From positions 1 through 64,000 of the forward strand of contig NZ_QAOM01000006.1 of the NCBI RefSeq assembly GCF_003051085.1: DNA of 64,000 nt, read 5' to 3'. Positions within the stretch are counted from its first letter, which is position 1. The number at the start of each line of letters is the position of its first letter. The notes under the pieces are model-generated. The model searched no databases. It was given only the letters and a program-made list of their open reading frames with translations, and was not told where the DNA came from. Positions 50,896-59,984 of this stretch are shown here, piece after piece. Source of the stretch: Trichococcus patagoniensis (GTDB lineage: Bacteria; Bacillota; Bacilli; Lactobacillales; Aerococcaceae). A program made the translations under genes and the position numbers.

Positions 50896-50997
50896 CCGAT
50901 TTCCCCCGTATGTCTTTGCGTTTGTTATCATACTCATTATAGAACATCGCAGCCACTCCGACTATTTTTCTGTCCTGTCCATCTTGTAAGTACGCAC

Positions 50998-51033
50998 AAA
51001 AAAGCCGACCCCGTTTTTTGGAGTCGACTTTAT
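50998..51033 (-). terminator. terminator after the HIT gene and structured repeat B4
   Basis: On the minus strand AAGTCGACTCC / GGGGTCGGCTT with TTTTTT, located after the repeat element in the HIT-gene 3' UTR. Confidence 0.75.
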
Positions 51034-51056
51034 TATCGGAACTGAAACACTCTGAA

Positions 51057-51179
51057 ACATGTTCTGATTCGCAGGGGATTCCGCCTAAGCTTACTACCAC
51101 ACACAGACAAAAAACGTCCGCTTAGTGTTAGTCATCTTAGTGCTCATCCCCTCCCGCGAATCATCACACTCTACATGTT
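51057..51179 (-). repeat. structured repeat element B4 behind the HIT gene
   Basis: A fourth copy of the element found behind argS: core 51066-51162 (97 bp), stem 1 GATTCGC/GCGAATC, stem 2 AGGGGAT/ATCCCCT, internal loops CCGCCTAAGC and CTTAGTGCTC unchanged, and an AAAAAAC apical loop. It is flanked by the 7-bp direct repeat ACATGTT (51057-51063 and 51173-51179). As at argS, the preceding gene ends ATG-TAG-AG and the core starts 8 nt after the stop codon. Confidence 0.85.
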
Positions 51180-51593
51180 TGCGCGGATTTCTTCAGCCAA
51201 TGCTTCGTACGCATCATCCGTCAAAGTCACGCGACCTGGGTTCATATCAAAAGTCGAGCCCCATTCGAAAGCGTCATCTTTGTATTTCGGCACCAAGTGG
51301 AAGTGCAAGTGCTTGCCGGTATCACCGTAAGCGCCGTAGTTCACTTTTTCAGGGCTGAAAGCTTTGTGCAGCGCGTTCGCAACTGTTGCGATGTCGGCGA
51401 AGTAGCCGTTGCGTTCCTCATCCGTGATATTCACCAATTCGCTCACGTGGTCTTTGTAGGCAACGATCACACGGCCTTTATGACTTTGTTCTTTAAAAAC
51501 ATAGACTTTGCTGTATGGCAATTCGCAACAAGGGTAGCCGAAAGCCAACACCATTTCGCCTTCCATGCAATAAGCGCAATTTTCATCTTTCAT
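51171..51593 (-). CDS. HIT family protein
   Basis: A 140-residue histidine-triad nucleotide hydrolase or transferase. The triad is HLHFHL (KHLHFHLVPKYKD), preceded by the typical KGRVIVAYKDHVSEL strand and the helix ADIATVANALHKAF. The N-terminal CAYCMEG pair resembles the zinc-binding CxxC of HIT proteins. It probably acts on AMP-linked nucleotides. AGGAGG stands 9 nt before the ATG at 51593; a TATAAT lies at 51628-51633. The stop TAG borders structured repeat B4. Confidence 0.92.
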   Translation of the reverse strand: MKDENCAYCMEGEMVLAFGYPCCELPYSKVYVFKEQSHKGRVIVAYKDHVSELVNITDEERNGYFADIATVANALHKAFSPEKVNYGAYGDTGKHLHFHLVPKYKDDAFEWGSTFDMNPGRVTLTDDAYEALAEEIRANM

Positions 51594-51730
51594 CAACACA
51601 GACCTCCTTGAAATATACTTCCGGTTCATTATAGCATTTTTAAGCGCCTACATTTTGTCGATAATCCAACAGTATTGCGGACAAAATGTGAACACAGCAC
51701 GATGACCCTATCCATATATAGTTTTATGGT

Positions 51731-52456
51731 TCAGCGCTCAGTGAACATAATCAACAACGCTAAAGCAACACCACAAAGGAAAGCCACATAGGAGTGTTCC
51801 TTGTCGTGCTCCTCCGCTTCAGGCAACAAGTGCGCAGCGGAAACATAGATCAATACCCCGACCGCAAAACCAAGAGCAAGCCCGAGAACGGCATCGTTCA
51901 GGCCGGTCACGAATGGATAGGCAATGAAAGCTCCGATCGGCGTCGTCAAAGCGGCGACCAAGAATGCATAGAGGATGGCCTTTTTCCCGCTCACGCCGGC
52001 TTTCACCAATGCTGAGAAAGTGATTGCGCCTTCTGCGAACTCGTGCACGACCAAACCGATTCCCGCCATAACCCCGGTAGCCGTGCTGATGCTGAAGGCA
52101 ACAGCGTAGATGATGCCGTCCACAAAAGAATGGATGCCGATGCCTTCGAGGGCGACGATCCCGAAAGCCAATTCCGCTTGATGCGTCCGGTGCTTGATGT
52201 ATTTGTTGCTGAAGAACATGAAAATGAAACCCACCAAAGCCGCCAGCCCAGCATCCGCATTTTTCTCAAGAGCCTCGGGAAAGGCGATGATCAGCGGGGA
52301 GGCAATCAGGACGCCGGCAGCAAAGCACATGAAGTACTCGATATTCCGATCGACCCATTGCTTATTTTTATAGATGACCCAAATTCCGATGCTGTTCACC
52401 ACCATCGCGCTCAAAGCGAATAGCGCGACCAAAGAAAACGTATTGCTGTCCGACAT
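51731..52456 (-). CDS. ZIP family metal transporter
   Basis: A 241-residue ZIP transporter with eight membrane segments, moving Zn2+, Fe2+ or Mn2+ into the cytoplasm. Helix 4 carries GIGIHSFVDGIIYAVAF (the HxxxD metal site, shifted to HSFVDG) and helix 5 VVHEFAEGAITFSALVKAG (HExxEG), the binuclear centre of the family. The histidine-rich loop is very short (IKHRTHQAE). No Zur- or Fur-like site was identified upstream. The GyrI-like gene upstream ends 32 bp away and may be co-transcribed. Confidence 0.93.
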   Translation of the reverse strand: MSDSNTFSLVALFALSAMVVNSIGIWVIYKNKQWVDRNIEYFMCFAAGVLIASPLIIAFPEALEKNADAGLAALVGFIFMFFSNKYIKHRTHQAELAFGIVALEGIGIHSFVDGIIYAVAFSISTATGVMAGIGLVVHEFAEGAITFSALVKAGVSGKKAILYAFLVAALTTPIGAFIAYPFVTGLNDAVLGLALGFAVGVLIYVSAAHLLPEAEEHDKEHSYVAFLCGVALALLIMFTER

Positions 52457-52488
52457 GACAAACCCTCCTCGCCCTTCCAGTAATAGAT

Positions 52489-53145
52489 TTATTTTCTGAT
52501 TGGATGGCGGACGACCGTCTTCATCTTTTCCGGGGCAACTTTACGCGGATCGTTCAGGTATATTTCATGGTGCCTGCGGACGGTGCCGCCCGGACTTACT
52601 TCTGAAATGCCATTGGCGTATCCATTGGCTGCAGCAAAGTCGTCGATAGCCTTAACAGTAACGGCTTCGGTATCATATGGACCCAAATGCAACATCTGAA
52701 CGCACAATCCTTCCGAGAACTCTTCCAACCTTGCCTTGGTGAGCTCAAAATCGGGCTTCTTTTTCTTCAGCTCACCAACAGCCCATCGGAAAACTTCCTC
52801 GGTGACAAATTCCGGTTGTCGGATTATCGCTGTCCAGATCAGTTTATCCTTCTGGCTCGTATCAAAGGGGCGATCAGCCTCCGTCCACCAGAGGCCCTCC
52901 AACGGCGGCACGACATATTCAAAAAAATCAGCCGGGGCATTCCCGCTTTTTTTGCTCATCCTGATCATGTAGGACAACCCGTAGAGCATTTCGATTGCCT
53001 TCGCGTATTCCCCCGCTTCCTCATTGGGGTTCCCTTTTCCGTCAACCATGATGAATGTCATCTTTGGCACATCGACTATTGTTGGAACCTCCTTGGGCTG
53101 GTAAAGATTTTTTTCCACCTTTTTGTAATCTATCGGACCCGACAT
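52489..53145 (-). CDS. GyrI-like domain protein (long form)
   Basis: A 218-residue protein of the long GyrI-like group (PF06445-type, YdeI-unrelated). It opens with KKVEKNLYQPKEVPTIVDVPKMTFIMVDGKGNPN, then AIEMLYGLSYMIRMS and PLEGLWW, a fixed pattern of this subgroup. The C-terminal part has QMLHLGPYDTEAVTVKAI and RRHHEIYLNDPRKV. A small-molecule-binding or hydrolase role is proposed for relatives. Start with AGGAGGC upstream. The lipoprotein gene ends 15 bp before its start. Confidence 0.87.
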   Translation of the reverse strand: MSGPIDYKKVEKNLYQPKEVPTIVDVPKMTFIMVDGKGNPNEEAGEYAKAIEMLYGLSYMIRMSKKSGNAPADFFEYVVPPLEGLWWTEADRPFDTSQKDKLIWTAIIRQPEFVTEEVFRWAVGELKKKKPDFELTKARLEEFSEGLCVQMLHLGPYDTEAVTVKAIDDFAAANGYANGISEVSPGGTVRRHHEIYLNDPRKVAPEKMKTVVRHPIRK

Positions 53146-53160
53146 TTCAGTTTGCCTCCT

Positions 53161-53760
53161 TTATTTTTCTGCATATCCAAAGAATGCCAGAATCGTATCC
53201 AATACCTGATAATCGGCGACATAGCCATACCCGGAGGATTCCTTTTCACCAATGCTGAACGGCGCCGATCCGATCAGCGTTTCCTGATGGATGATGGTAC
53301 CGGCAGCCCGATCCAGTATCGTAATCTGGACATAGCGCGTATAGGCCTTGCCATCGTTGGAATAGGTGGCTGTTTGCATGTAATAGCTGCGTAGCTTCAC
53401 CAACACATTCATCTCCGCATCCGTCTTCGCCTGCAGTTCTGCCGGAAAATCGAGATACAACGGCGAATACACGTACTTTTCTCCGGCGCCTTCCTCAACC
53501 GATTCATCGTTTTCGATGATGAACACTTTGGCTGCAGCCGGAGCCGGTCCTTCTGCAATCACACCTTGTATGGCGGCATACGCATCCACATTCCCGATCA
53601 GGTCACTGTTTTCCAGCTCACTGATCTGGCTCTCCCTGATTGCCTCAGGATCCGAAGAGGAGGCGGCTTCATCGTTGGAGGAACCGCAGCCGGAAATCAT
53701 GAACAGAAAGAGGAACGTAACAAAGAAAAATTTGCGCTTATTCTTGTTTATCCTGATCAT
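53161..53760 (-). CDS. hypothetical lipoprotein
   Basis: A 199-residue lipoprotein: positively charged start, hydrophobic core FFFVTFLFLFM, lipobox ISGC (Cys25), then a Ser/Glu-rich spacer and a beta-rich domain ending YQVLDTILAFFGYAEK. I do not recognise the family. It would be anchored to the outer face of the membrane. It is just upstream of the GyrI-like gene and may be transcribed with it and the ZIP transporter gene. Confidence 0.7.
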   Translation of the reverse strand: MIRINKNKRKFFFVTFLFLFMISGCGSSNDEAASSSDPEAIRESQISELENSDLIGNVDAYAAIQGVIAEGPAPAAAKVFIIENDESVEEGAGEKYVYSPLYLDFPAELQAKTDAEMNVLVKLRSYYMQTATYSNDGKAYTRYVQITILDRAAGTIIHQETLIGSAPFSIGEKESSGYGYVADYQVLDTILAFFGYAEK

Positions 53761-53904
53761 ATCAGACTCCCCCTTTATTGGTGCAATTCATGGAAAAAGA
53801 TGCCAATCGGCGGCACAACGAATTCTTGTAATCGCTTTTTTCGCCCTCATTATACCATATCGTTCTACAGGGAATCGCGTGCAGCTGTCCCTATAGGAGG
53901 TGAA

Positions 53905-53955
53905 AAAGAGGCCAAATGGTCCCTCCCTTTCTCGGGTGGTCCATTTGGCCTCTTT
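53905..53955 (-). terminator. terminator after the Old Yellow Enzyme gene
   Basis: A perfect 15-bp stem, AAAGAGGCCAAATGG / CCATTTGGCCTCTTT, followed on the minus strand by TTTTCACC. Confidence 0.88.
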
Positions 53956-53966
53956 AATAATCAGTT

Positions 53967-55073
53967 TTATTTACCCAAACGGTCCGGCATCATAAATTCC
54001 ATGAAGCCCCATACGCCGTTCGCGAGGAACAGTTCTTCGCGGTCGTAGTTGGATATTTCTTGGCGGATCAGCTCGTCCTTGTTGTCGAGGGCTTTCGCGC
54101 CCCAATGCGGATCGATCAGCAAAGCACGTCCGACTGCGACCAATTCGGCATTCTCCAAAACTTCCTCCGCATCCGTACTCGTCCGCACATCGCCCACGCC
54201 GACCAGCGGCACGCGTCCAGCGATTTTTTCATGGATGTAGGCCAGGATGCTTTTCTCTTTATAATCCTCCGAAACGGAGACAAGATGACGGTCTTTCAAG
54301 GATATGTGCAGGTAATCTAAGCCTTTGTCGGCCAATTGATCAACCAGGAAGAGCGTATCCGAAAAACGGATTCCCGGATTTTCGTATTCCTCTGGGGAAA
54401 AGCGGTAACCGACGATAAAGTTCTCGGCGCCCGATTCATCCACGACTGCCGTCACTTCATCAACCAATTTATTGATGAAACGGAATCTCTTTTCCAGGCT
54501 GCCGCCCCATTCATCGTCCCGGCGGTTGGAGTGTGGCGAGAAGAATTGCTGCAACAAATAAGTGTTTGCGCCATGAAGTTCCACGCCGTCAAATCCGGCT
54601 TCGATTGCGCGACGGGTCGCGGCCTTGAAATTTTCGATCAAGTCCAGTATTTCTTCGTCGGCCAATGCTCTCGGCGTTTCGGCATTCGGCCTTTCGGCGG
54701 CGACCGCACTCGGCGCGACCGGCTGCATACCACGCAAGACGCTGGAATCCGTCATGCGTCCGCCATGAAAGATCTGCAGGATGGCTTTCGTACCGTTCTT
54801 CTTGATGGCCGCAGCCAGTTTGATCAAGCCCGGAATGAACACATCGGAAGCGACACTCAATTCGCCTTCCCAACCTTTGCCGTCGTTCTGGACATTCGCG
54901 GCGCCTGTGATGACCGCGCCGATTTCGCCGGAACGGAGTGCGTAGTAATTGATTTCGTCGGATGTCACAACCCCGTCATAAAAACTCATCTTTGTCGTCA
55001 TCGGCGCCATCATGATGCGGTTCTTCAGCTCAAGGCCGCGTTTGAAAGTCAGTTTGCTGTTCATAGTTGCCAT
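53967..55073 (-). CDS. NADH-dependent flavin oxidoreductase (Old Yellow Enzyme family)
   Basis: A 368-residue FMN TIM-barrel ene-reductase. Signatures: LKNRIMMAPMTTKMS, the FMN/substrate-site ILQIFHGGRMTD, VELHGANTYLLQQFFSPHSNRRDDEWGGS and GVGDVRTSTDAEEVL with VAVGRALLIDP near the end. It is the Bacillus YqiG/NamA-like branch used on alpha,beta-unsaturated carbonyls; the true substrate is unknown. AAAGGGAG precedes the ATG. Monocistronic with a strong terminator. Confidence 0.93.
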   Translation of the reverse strand: MATMNSKLTFKRGLELKNRIMMAPMTTKMSFYDGVVTSDEINYYALRSGEIGAVITGAANVQNDGKGWEGELSVASDVFIPGLIKLAAAIKKNGTKAILQIFHGGRMTDSSVLRGMQPVAPSAVAAERPNAETPRALADEEILDLIENFKAATRRAIEAGFDGVELHGANTYLLQQFFSPHSNRRDDEWGGSLEKRFRFINKLVDEVTAVVDESGAENFIVGYRFSPEEYENPGIRFSDTLFLVDQLADKGLDYLHISLKDRHLVSVSEDYKEKSILAYIHEKIAGRVPLVGVGDVRTSTDAEEVLENAELVAVGRALLIDPHWGAKALDNKDELIRQEISNYDREELFLANGVWGFMEFMMPDRLGK

Positions 55074-55262
55074 ATTATTCGCTCCCTTTGGATCTTCTTT
55101 TTAATCATCTTACCGAGCCAGCCGAAAATATCCTAACAGATTGCTCGGTTCCCTAAAATTGCATGCGCATGCATATATCTTATTATAAGTGAACCGCTTT
55201 TGCAAGAGCCGCGTTGTTGAAACTGAATCTTCAGGAAATGGACTGCCAGTCATGTAAAAAAA

Positions 55263-55291
55263 CTGTGGAGGCAGCATGCTCGCCTCCGCAG
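55263..55291 (-). terminator. terminator after the SDR gene
   Basis: CTGCGGAGGC / GCCTCCACAG with seven T on the minus strand. Confidence 0.85.
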
Positions 55292-55326
55292 CCTTTATAC
55301 ATCATTAACCTTTTCCGGAATTCCGA

Positions 55327-56151
55327 TCAGTAATCCGTCTGTGTGCTGACGGCGCTCCAATCCTCAATTTCATGGAGTCTCTCCTTCATTTCGGCGGACA
55401 CGATTTTGACGGCATCCGTTCCAAGCAACAAACGTTTCGGAAGGTTTTCTTTTTGAATGGTTTCGTAAATGACTTCTCCCGCCTTGTCCGGATTGCCGGG
55501 TTGGTCCTGGTTGTCGATGATGTTCTCTTTTCTCGTCTTCCAGGCTGTTTCGGCGTAATCGCCGATCTGCTTCTGCGTCCCTTTCAGGGAAGTATCGTAG
55601 AATTTGGTGCGGAAGGCGCCGGGTTCAACGGTCATCACTTTGATCCCCAACGGTGCGACTTCCTTCATCAAACCGTCCGTCATCAGTTCCAAAGCGGCTT
55701 TGGATGCGGCGTAATAGCCGGAACCTACTCCGGATCGGGCCGCAGCGATCGAGGAAACATTGATGATGGCGCCATTCTTCTGCGCCCGCATGTGAGGCAG
55801 TACTTGCTTGATCAGCGCGATTGGGCCGAAAAAGTTCGTATCGAACAACAGATTCACGCTGTCCTCTTCGCCTTCTTCGACTGAAGACCGATAGCCGTAC
55901 CCCGCATTGTTCACCAAGATATCCACTCCACCAAATGCAGCCTCGGCCGCTTTCACGGCAGCAGAGATGCTTTCCTTGTCCGTGATGTCCAAGGCCACTG
56001 AAATGGCGTTTTCCGGATGGGCTGCGATGATATCTGCCACCGACTCAATATTCCGCGCCGTCACGACAGCCTTATCCCCATTCTTCAATACTGCTTTCGC
56101 GATTCCCCTGCCGATGCCGGTGGAGCAGCCTGTAATCAACCATGTTGTCAT
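55327..56151 (-). CDS. short-chain dehydrogenase/reductase
   Basis: A 274-residue classical SDR. It has the cofactor motif TGCSTGIGRG, the structural NNAG (LVNNAGYGY), the catalytic Ser (NVSSIAA), and Tyr/Lys in YYAASKAAL. C-terminal residues (PKRLLLGTDAV) match the group often annotated as oxidoreductase or retinol-dehydrogenase-like. Substrate not predictable. The frame opens 13 codons earlier; the ATG at 56151 follows GGAAGG and matches the family start. Confidence 0.9.
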   Translation of the reverse strand: MTTWLITGCSTGIGRGIAKAVLKNGDKAVVTARNIESVADIIAAHPENAISVALDITDKESISAAVKAAEAAFGGVDILVNNAGYGYRSSVEEGEEDSVNLLFDTNFFGPIALIKQVLPHMRAQKNGAIINVSSIAAARSGVGSGYYAASKAALELMTDGLMKEVAPLGIKVMTVEPGAFRTKFYDTSLKGTQKQIGDYAETAWKTRKENIIDNQDQPGNPDKAGEVIYETIQKENLPKRLLLGTDAVKIVSAEMKERLHEIEDWSAVSTQTDY

Positions 56152-56346
56152 ATCTTTTCCATCCTTCCCGAAGTTGTGTATTTTGATCAATGCTCATTCA
56201 TCCAGGAAGCAATGTCTGTTTGCCGCCTGTGAAAAGAAGTATACACCTTGGAGTGGACTCTAAGGGAAGCGTTTTTATTTGCAAAGATGGAAAATAAAGT
56301 ATGCACATGCTCCGCATGCTGACGGAGCGGAGCCGCTATCGGAAAA

Positions 56347-56474
56347 TTCCCGGTGAATCAGCCCTCGCCGGGAATCCGGGCCGGATCCGTGCGCTGTTTC
56401 CCGGTGAAGCAATCTTCGCCGGGATTTCGGCCCGGATCTGCGCGCTGTTTCCCGGTGAAGCGCCCCTCGCCGGG
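56347..56474. repeat. three-unit tandem hairpin array, exact 51-bp period
   Basis: TTCCCGGTGAA...CTCGCCGGGAA hairpins start at 56347, 56398 and 56449. The linkers CGGATCCGTGCGCTGT and CGGATCTGCGCGCTGT are nearly identical. It is the same stem type as the array at 41315-41444 but with a different linker. The third unit ends 4 bp before the stop codon of the ADP-ribosylglycohydrolase gene. Confidence 0.85.
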
Positions 56475-56477
56475 TAA

Positions 56478-57317
56478 TTAACGCTCTCTGCTCGCCAGAA
56501 AACGGCCCCAATCGTTGTAAACCCCAAGCATCTCTTCGTCAAAATAGCTCAACGCCCTCTTTTGGATTTCTCCCGGCACCCCATAATAGGCTGCCGCAAT
56601 GGCCCCTGCGATGGCGGCCAGCGTGTCACTGTCCCCGCCCAGAGAAACCGCATTGCGTACGGCATCCTCGAACGAAGTGGATTCCAAAAAGGATGTGATC
56701 GCCTGGGGCACGGTCTCGCGGCAATCGGTGCTGAAACTATATGAATTCCTGATATCATCCAGCCTGAAATCCAATGGATAATACCGGTCCACAATCTTCT
56801 TCCTGATTTCGTCCTTCGAAGCACCACAGCGAGCCAGATAGATCGCTGTGGCGGTGGCTTCGGCCCCCTTCAGTCCTTCCACATGGTTGTGCGATACCGC
56901 CGTTACCGCTGCGGAAAGTCGGCGGACTTCCGCTTCCGTCCTGCCTGCATATACAACCGGGCTGATCCGCATGGCGGCTCCGTCGCTGAAACTGTCGTAA
57001 GGCTGCGGATCGTCGCTGACAATCCATTCGAAGAAGGCCCGGCTGAAGCCGCACTCAGGGTAGCGGCGCCCGAATTCCTGCATGTATCGGATGCTCATTT
57101 TCCCGAGCAATTCATCATACGCTTGACTCGATCCGTACGCCTCTCCTGCTGCCTTCACCGCCTTCTCCGTCTGCATGAGCGCCTTGGCGACCGCGAGCGT
57201 CATGATGCTGTCGTCCGTCATCCGGCAATCCGCTGTGAACAGTTCAAAATCTTTGGCTTTGTGGTTGTTCCATTCGAAACGGGAACCGATGATGTCCCCG
57301 ATGATCGCACCCAGCAT
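56478..57317 (-). CDS. ADP-ribosylglycohydrolase family protein
   Basis: A 279-residue ARH/DraG-type hydrolase that removes ADP-ribose from substrates with two Mg2+. Metal-site motifs are GAIIGDIIGSRFEW, RMTDDSIMT (paired Asp), and SLGGDSDTLAAIAGAIAAAYYG (Gly-Asp-Ser-Asp-Thr). The target is unknown. A macro-domain protein of related chemistry lies 51 kb away in the window. Downstream is a 51-bp-period hairpin array. The DsrE gene precedes it by 18 bp and the methyltransferase by a further overlap, so all three may form an operon. Confidence 0.92.
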   Translation of the reverse strand: MLGAIIGDIIGSRFEWNNHKAKDFELFTADCRMTDDSIMTLAVAKALMQTEKAVKAAGEAYGSSQAYDELLGKMSIRYMQEFGRRYPECGFSRAFFEWIVSDDPQPYDSFSDGAAMRISPVVYAGRTEAEVRRLSAAVTAVSHNHVEGLKGAEATATAIYLARCGASKDEIRKKIVDRYYPLDFRLDDIRNSYSFSTDCRETVPQAITSFLESTSFEDAVRNAVSLGGDSDTLAAIAGAIAAAYYGVPGEIQKRALSYFDEEMLGVYNDWGRFLASRER

Positions 57318-57335
57318 GGGCTTTTCCCTCCTCTA

Positions 57336-57656
57336 TCAGAAAGTGACGGTCTTATCCGCCCACTCGACCATTTCGACGCAATCGATCATCGTGCTGATCG
57401 GGCAAACCGCTGTTTCTTCCATATTCCTTGACTTCAGACAGGTTCCGCATGCCAAAATTTCGCCTTCCAGTTCATCAAAAGCTTGCACTTGCGCGGCGAC
57501 GTCGTATTTTTCATGGGACATATTTTCGATTTCGACTGCCTCCCCCATCAGGAAGACTTTCACCTCGTGGCCGGTTTTCTTGGCAGTGACGGCGAAACGC
57601 ATGGCGTTCCAAGCTTTCTCGTATTCTTTCGTTTCGATGATGATGCCTAATTTCAT
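57336..57656 (-). CDS. DsrE family sulfur-relay-like protein
   Basis: A 106-residue DsrE/F-like protein, a small sulfur-handling fold. AMRFAVTAKKTGHEVKVFLMGEAVE is the family core. The cysteines ACGTCLKSR supply the candidate persulfide-carrying residue, positioned as in DsrE-type proteins. A role in sulfur transfer or sensing is likely but untested. Its ATG overlaps the stop of the methyltransferase gene (ATGA), so the two are translationally coupled. Confidence 0.88.
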   Translation of the reverse strand: MKLGIIIETKEYEKAWNAMRFAVTAKKTGHEVKVFLMGEAVEIENMSHEKYDVAAQVQAFDELEGEILACGTCLKSRNMEETAVCPISTMIDCVEMVEWADKTVTF

Positions 57657-58306
57657 TGTTTTTCCCCCTTATTTTTGTTGGCGGTCTTTACCGCCTTGAT
57701 GACGCCAAATACGCCTTCCCCCAAACCGGTCTTGACTGCTTGCGGGACATTTTCCAACGAATACACGGTCTGCCGGGTTTCTTGAATTTCAAAACCGGCT
57801 CTCTTCAGAAAGGTTGTCATCTCGGATTCAGTATGGAAATGCGCATCCCGATAGCTTTTATGGGCCTGCTTGTTTTGATCATACATTTTCCCGAGCGGCG
57901 TGGCTTTGTCCAAAAAGGCCAGGATGAGCGCGCCGTCTCTTACAAGAATGCGATTGACTTCCGCCAACGCTTTGGGGACGTCAGCCAGGAAACAATCGAT
58001 TGTCACCATTAGTGCAAAATCATACGCCTCGTCAGCGACAGGCAATGCTTCTGCCGCTCCGCTGCTGACCGCGATGCCTTTGTGGATGGCCAACGCCGCC
58101 ATTTCTCTGGAAGGCTCAATCCCCCGGAAAATGCCCAGAGCAGCCGCAAAAAGTCCCGTGCCCACTCCGATCTCGATCCCTTCGCCGACGGTCGGCAGCA
58201 CCTGTCTGATTGCCTCCAATTCCGCAGCGAACAACCGGTCGTTTTCTTTGAACCACGATTCGTATTCTTCCGCATCCGAATCGAATGGATTTTCCTTACT
58301 TGCCAT
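57653..58306 (-). CDS. class I SAM-dependent methyltransferase
   Basis: A 217-residue methyltransferase. Motif I is GIEIGVGTGLFAAAL and motif IV is FALMVTIDCFL, followed by the typical NRILVRDGALILAFLDK strand; the C-terminus ends in a short basic tail. Coupled to the DsrE gene, which suggests a thiol- or sulfur-related substrate (inference only). AGAGG lies 8 nt before the ATG at 58306; a GTG three codons earlier overlaps the ribosome binding site and is less likely. Confidence 0.88.
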   Translation of the reverse strand: MASKENPFDSDAEEYESWFKENDRLFAAELEAIRQVLPTVGEGIEIGVGTGLFAAALGIFRGIEPSREMAALAIHKGIAVSSGAAEALPVADEAYDFALMVTIDCFLADVPKALAEVNRILVRDGALILAFLDKATPLGKMYDQNKQAHKSYRDAHFHTESEMTTFLKRAGFEIQETRQTVYSLENVPQAVKTGLGEGVFGVIKAVKTANKNKGEKQ

Positions 58307-58477
58307 CGGGCTCACCTCTCGTTTCGTCTCTTCTTTAGGTTCATTTTAGCATAAGGAATGCTTGCATACATCGAACAAATTCTTATTCCTGAATGGGAAG
58401 GGAAAATGACTTGATCCCATAGTATCTTATTATAATTTTAGGATCCCCTCCATTCATTGTAATTACGAAAATAACAA

Positions 58478-58520
58478 AATAGTAGTGAGCCTACCCAAGC
58501 CAGGTAATCTCACTACTATT
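58478..58520 (-). terminator. terminator after the alkaline phosphatase gene
   Basis: Stem AATAGTAGTGAG / CTCACTACTATT with inner ACC/GGT, followed by TTGTTATTTT on the minus strand. Confidence 0.75.
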
Positions 58521-58589
58521 ATATCTATTCAGTTCAGATGCTACAGTCATTCAGAAAAAGTGTAATTACTGCATCTTCAGCCGAACTCT

Positions 58590-59984
58590 TTAATCAATCA
58601 ACGTCCGGATGACTTCGGAAATTTCCGTGTTATCCAAGTAGGCCCCTCTTACAGGATCCGTTTCGTCGGCAACTTTTTTGAATATTTCTGCTCCTGCACC
58701 TTTCGCGAAGAACGGAATCAATTGGTTGCTGTGATTGTTGGAGTTCCATGCCATCGTCGGCATCACGCCGGCTCCGTTGTTGGCAACTTCATCATACACG
58801 CCAGCTGTTCCTGTGAGGTAGCCGGTCTCATGGTCTCCTGTTACGATCAGCAAAGTTTCGCCCCAGTTGCTGTTTTCCTCCACCCAGTCGTAGACAGCCT
58901 CAACGGAATCATTGAAGGATGCTTGTTCTTCGATCAGACGCCCGCTCTGGTTGGCGTGTCCGGCCCAGTCGATTGCGCCGCCTTCGACCATCAGGAAGAA
59001 GCCATCTTCATCATTGTCCAAGACATTCAATGCACCCTTAGTCATGACATCAAGGCCGGGAACAGTGTCATTTTGTTCAACCGCATAAGCGGCAGCCTGG
59101 GCGTCTCCTCCTCTGGCTTGTTGCAAAGTCGTATAGACTTCCGGCACACCGATGACACGGCTTGACGTTTCTCCGGTTTGGAGCGCTTCGAAGTCTTCTT
59201 TGCTTTGGATCAATGTCCAGGCATCGTCGATTCCGTCGCCGTCAGCATCGGAAACATCCAAAGTTCCGTCAACCAAGCCATTCCAGGTATCTGCCCCACC
59301 CACATATTTGTAGTTCGGTACGGATTTAGCATCACCATTATCGTCATAAAGCGGATTTCCGGCACCCATGATGACGTCGGTCGCGCTATCCTTGATCATT
59401 TCATTCGCCAAAATGCTGTAATCATTGCGGTTCTCATGGTGCGCCACAAAACTTGCCGGTGTGGCATGGCTGAATTCAACGGAAGAGACCACCCCAGTCG
59501 CCTTACCTTGCGCTTCAAAATTTTCTGTCATATGCGTCAAATCGGTTTCCTGCTCATCGACACCGATTGCGGCATCATAGGTTTTCACGCCAGTCGACAT
59601 TGCTGTTCCGGCGGCAGCTGAGTCGGTAGAATTATTCATCAAGTTGTTGAAATTATCCCAAATTAGGGAAGGATCATATATGCCGTCAGCATTGTCGGCT
59701 GTCGTCAGATCCCCCAATGAATAAGTGCTCATAGCCAATTTTGTCGGGAAATTTTCGTACACTTGCGTATCCGCTTTGCCCTCGGTGTAATAGTCGGTCG
59801 CCAAAATTTGGTTGTATCCCCAGCCATCGGAAATCATCAGAATGACGTTCTTGACATCTTTGCCGTTCCCGGTCAATTGCGCATCATCTTTTGCGGCTGC
59901 CACAGCCGGAACAAACGTTGCTGTACTCATAACCCCTGCCATCAAAGCTGCCGTGATTGATCTTCTGATTCTTTTGTTCATCAT
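58590..59984 (-). CDS. secreted alkaline phosphatase (PhoA family)
   Basis: A 464-residue enzyme with a cleavable signal peptide (SITAALMAGVMSTATFVPAVAA, probable cut after AVA). The nucleophile Ser is in NSTDSAAAGTAMSTG, metal ligands in LMISDGWGYN, VEGGAIDWAGHANQ and VTGDHETGYL, and a Ca2+-binding-like segment DVSDADGDGIDDAW in the middle. It frees phosphate from organic monoesters outside the cell. The gene stands alone; no clear PhoP repeat could be shown upstream. Confidence 0.93.
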   Translation of the reverse strand: MMNKRIRRSITAALMAGVMSTATFVPAVAAAKDDAQLTGNGKDVKNVILMISDGWGYNQILATDYYTEGKADTQVYENFPTKLAMSTYSLGDLTTADNADGIYDPSLIWDNFNNLMNNSTDSAAAGTAMSTGVKTYDAAIGVDEQETDLTHMTENFEAQGKATGVVSSVEFSHATPASFVAHHENRNDYSILANEMIKDSATDVIMGAGNPLYDDNGDAKSVPNYKYVGGADTWNGLVDGTLDVSDADGDGIDDAWTLIQSKEDFEALQTGETSSRVIGVPEVYTTLQQARGGDAQAAAYAVEQNDTVPGLDVMTKGALNVLDNDEDGFFLMVEGGAIDWAGHANQSGRLIEEQASFNDSVEAVYDWVEENSNWGETLLIVTGDHETGYLTGTAGVYDEVANNGAGVMPTMAWNSNNHSNQLIPFFAKGAGAEIFKKVADETDPVRGAYLDNTEISEVIRTLID

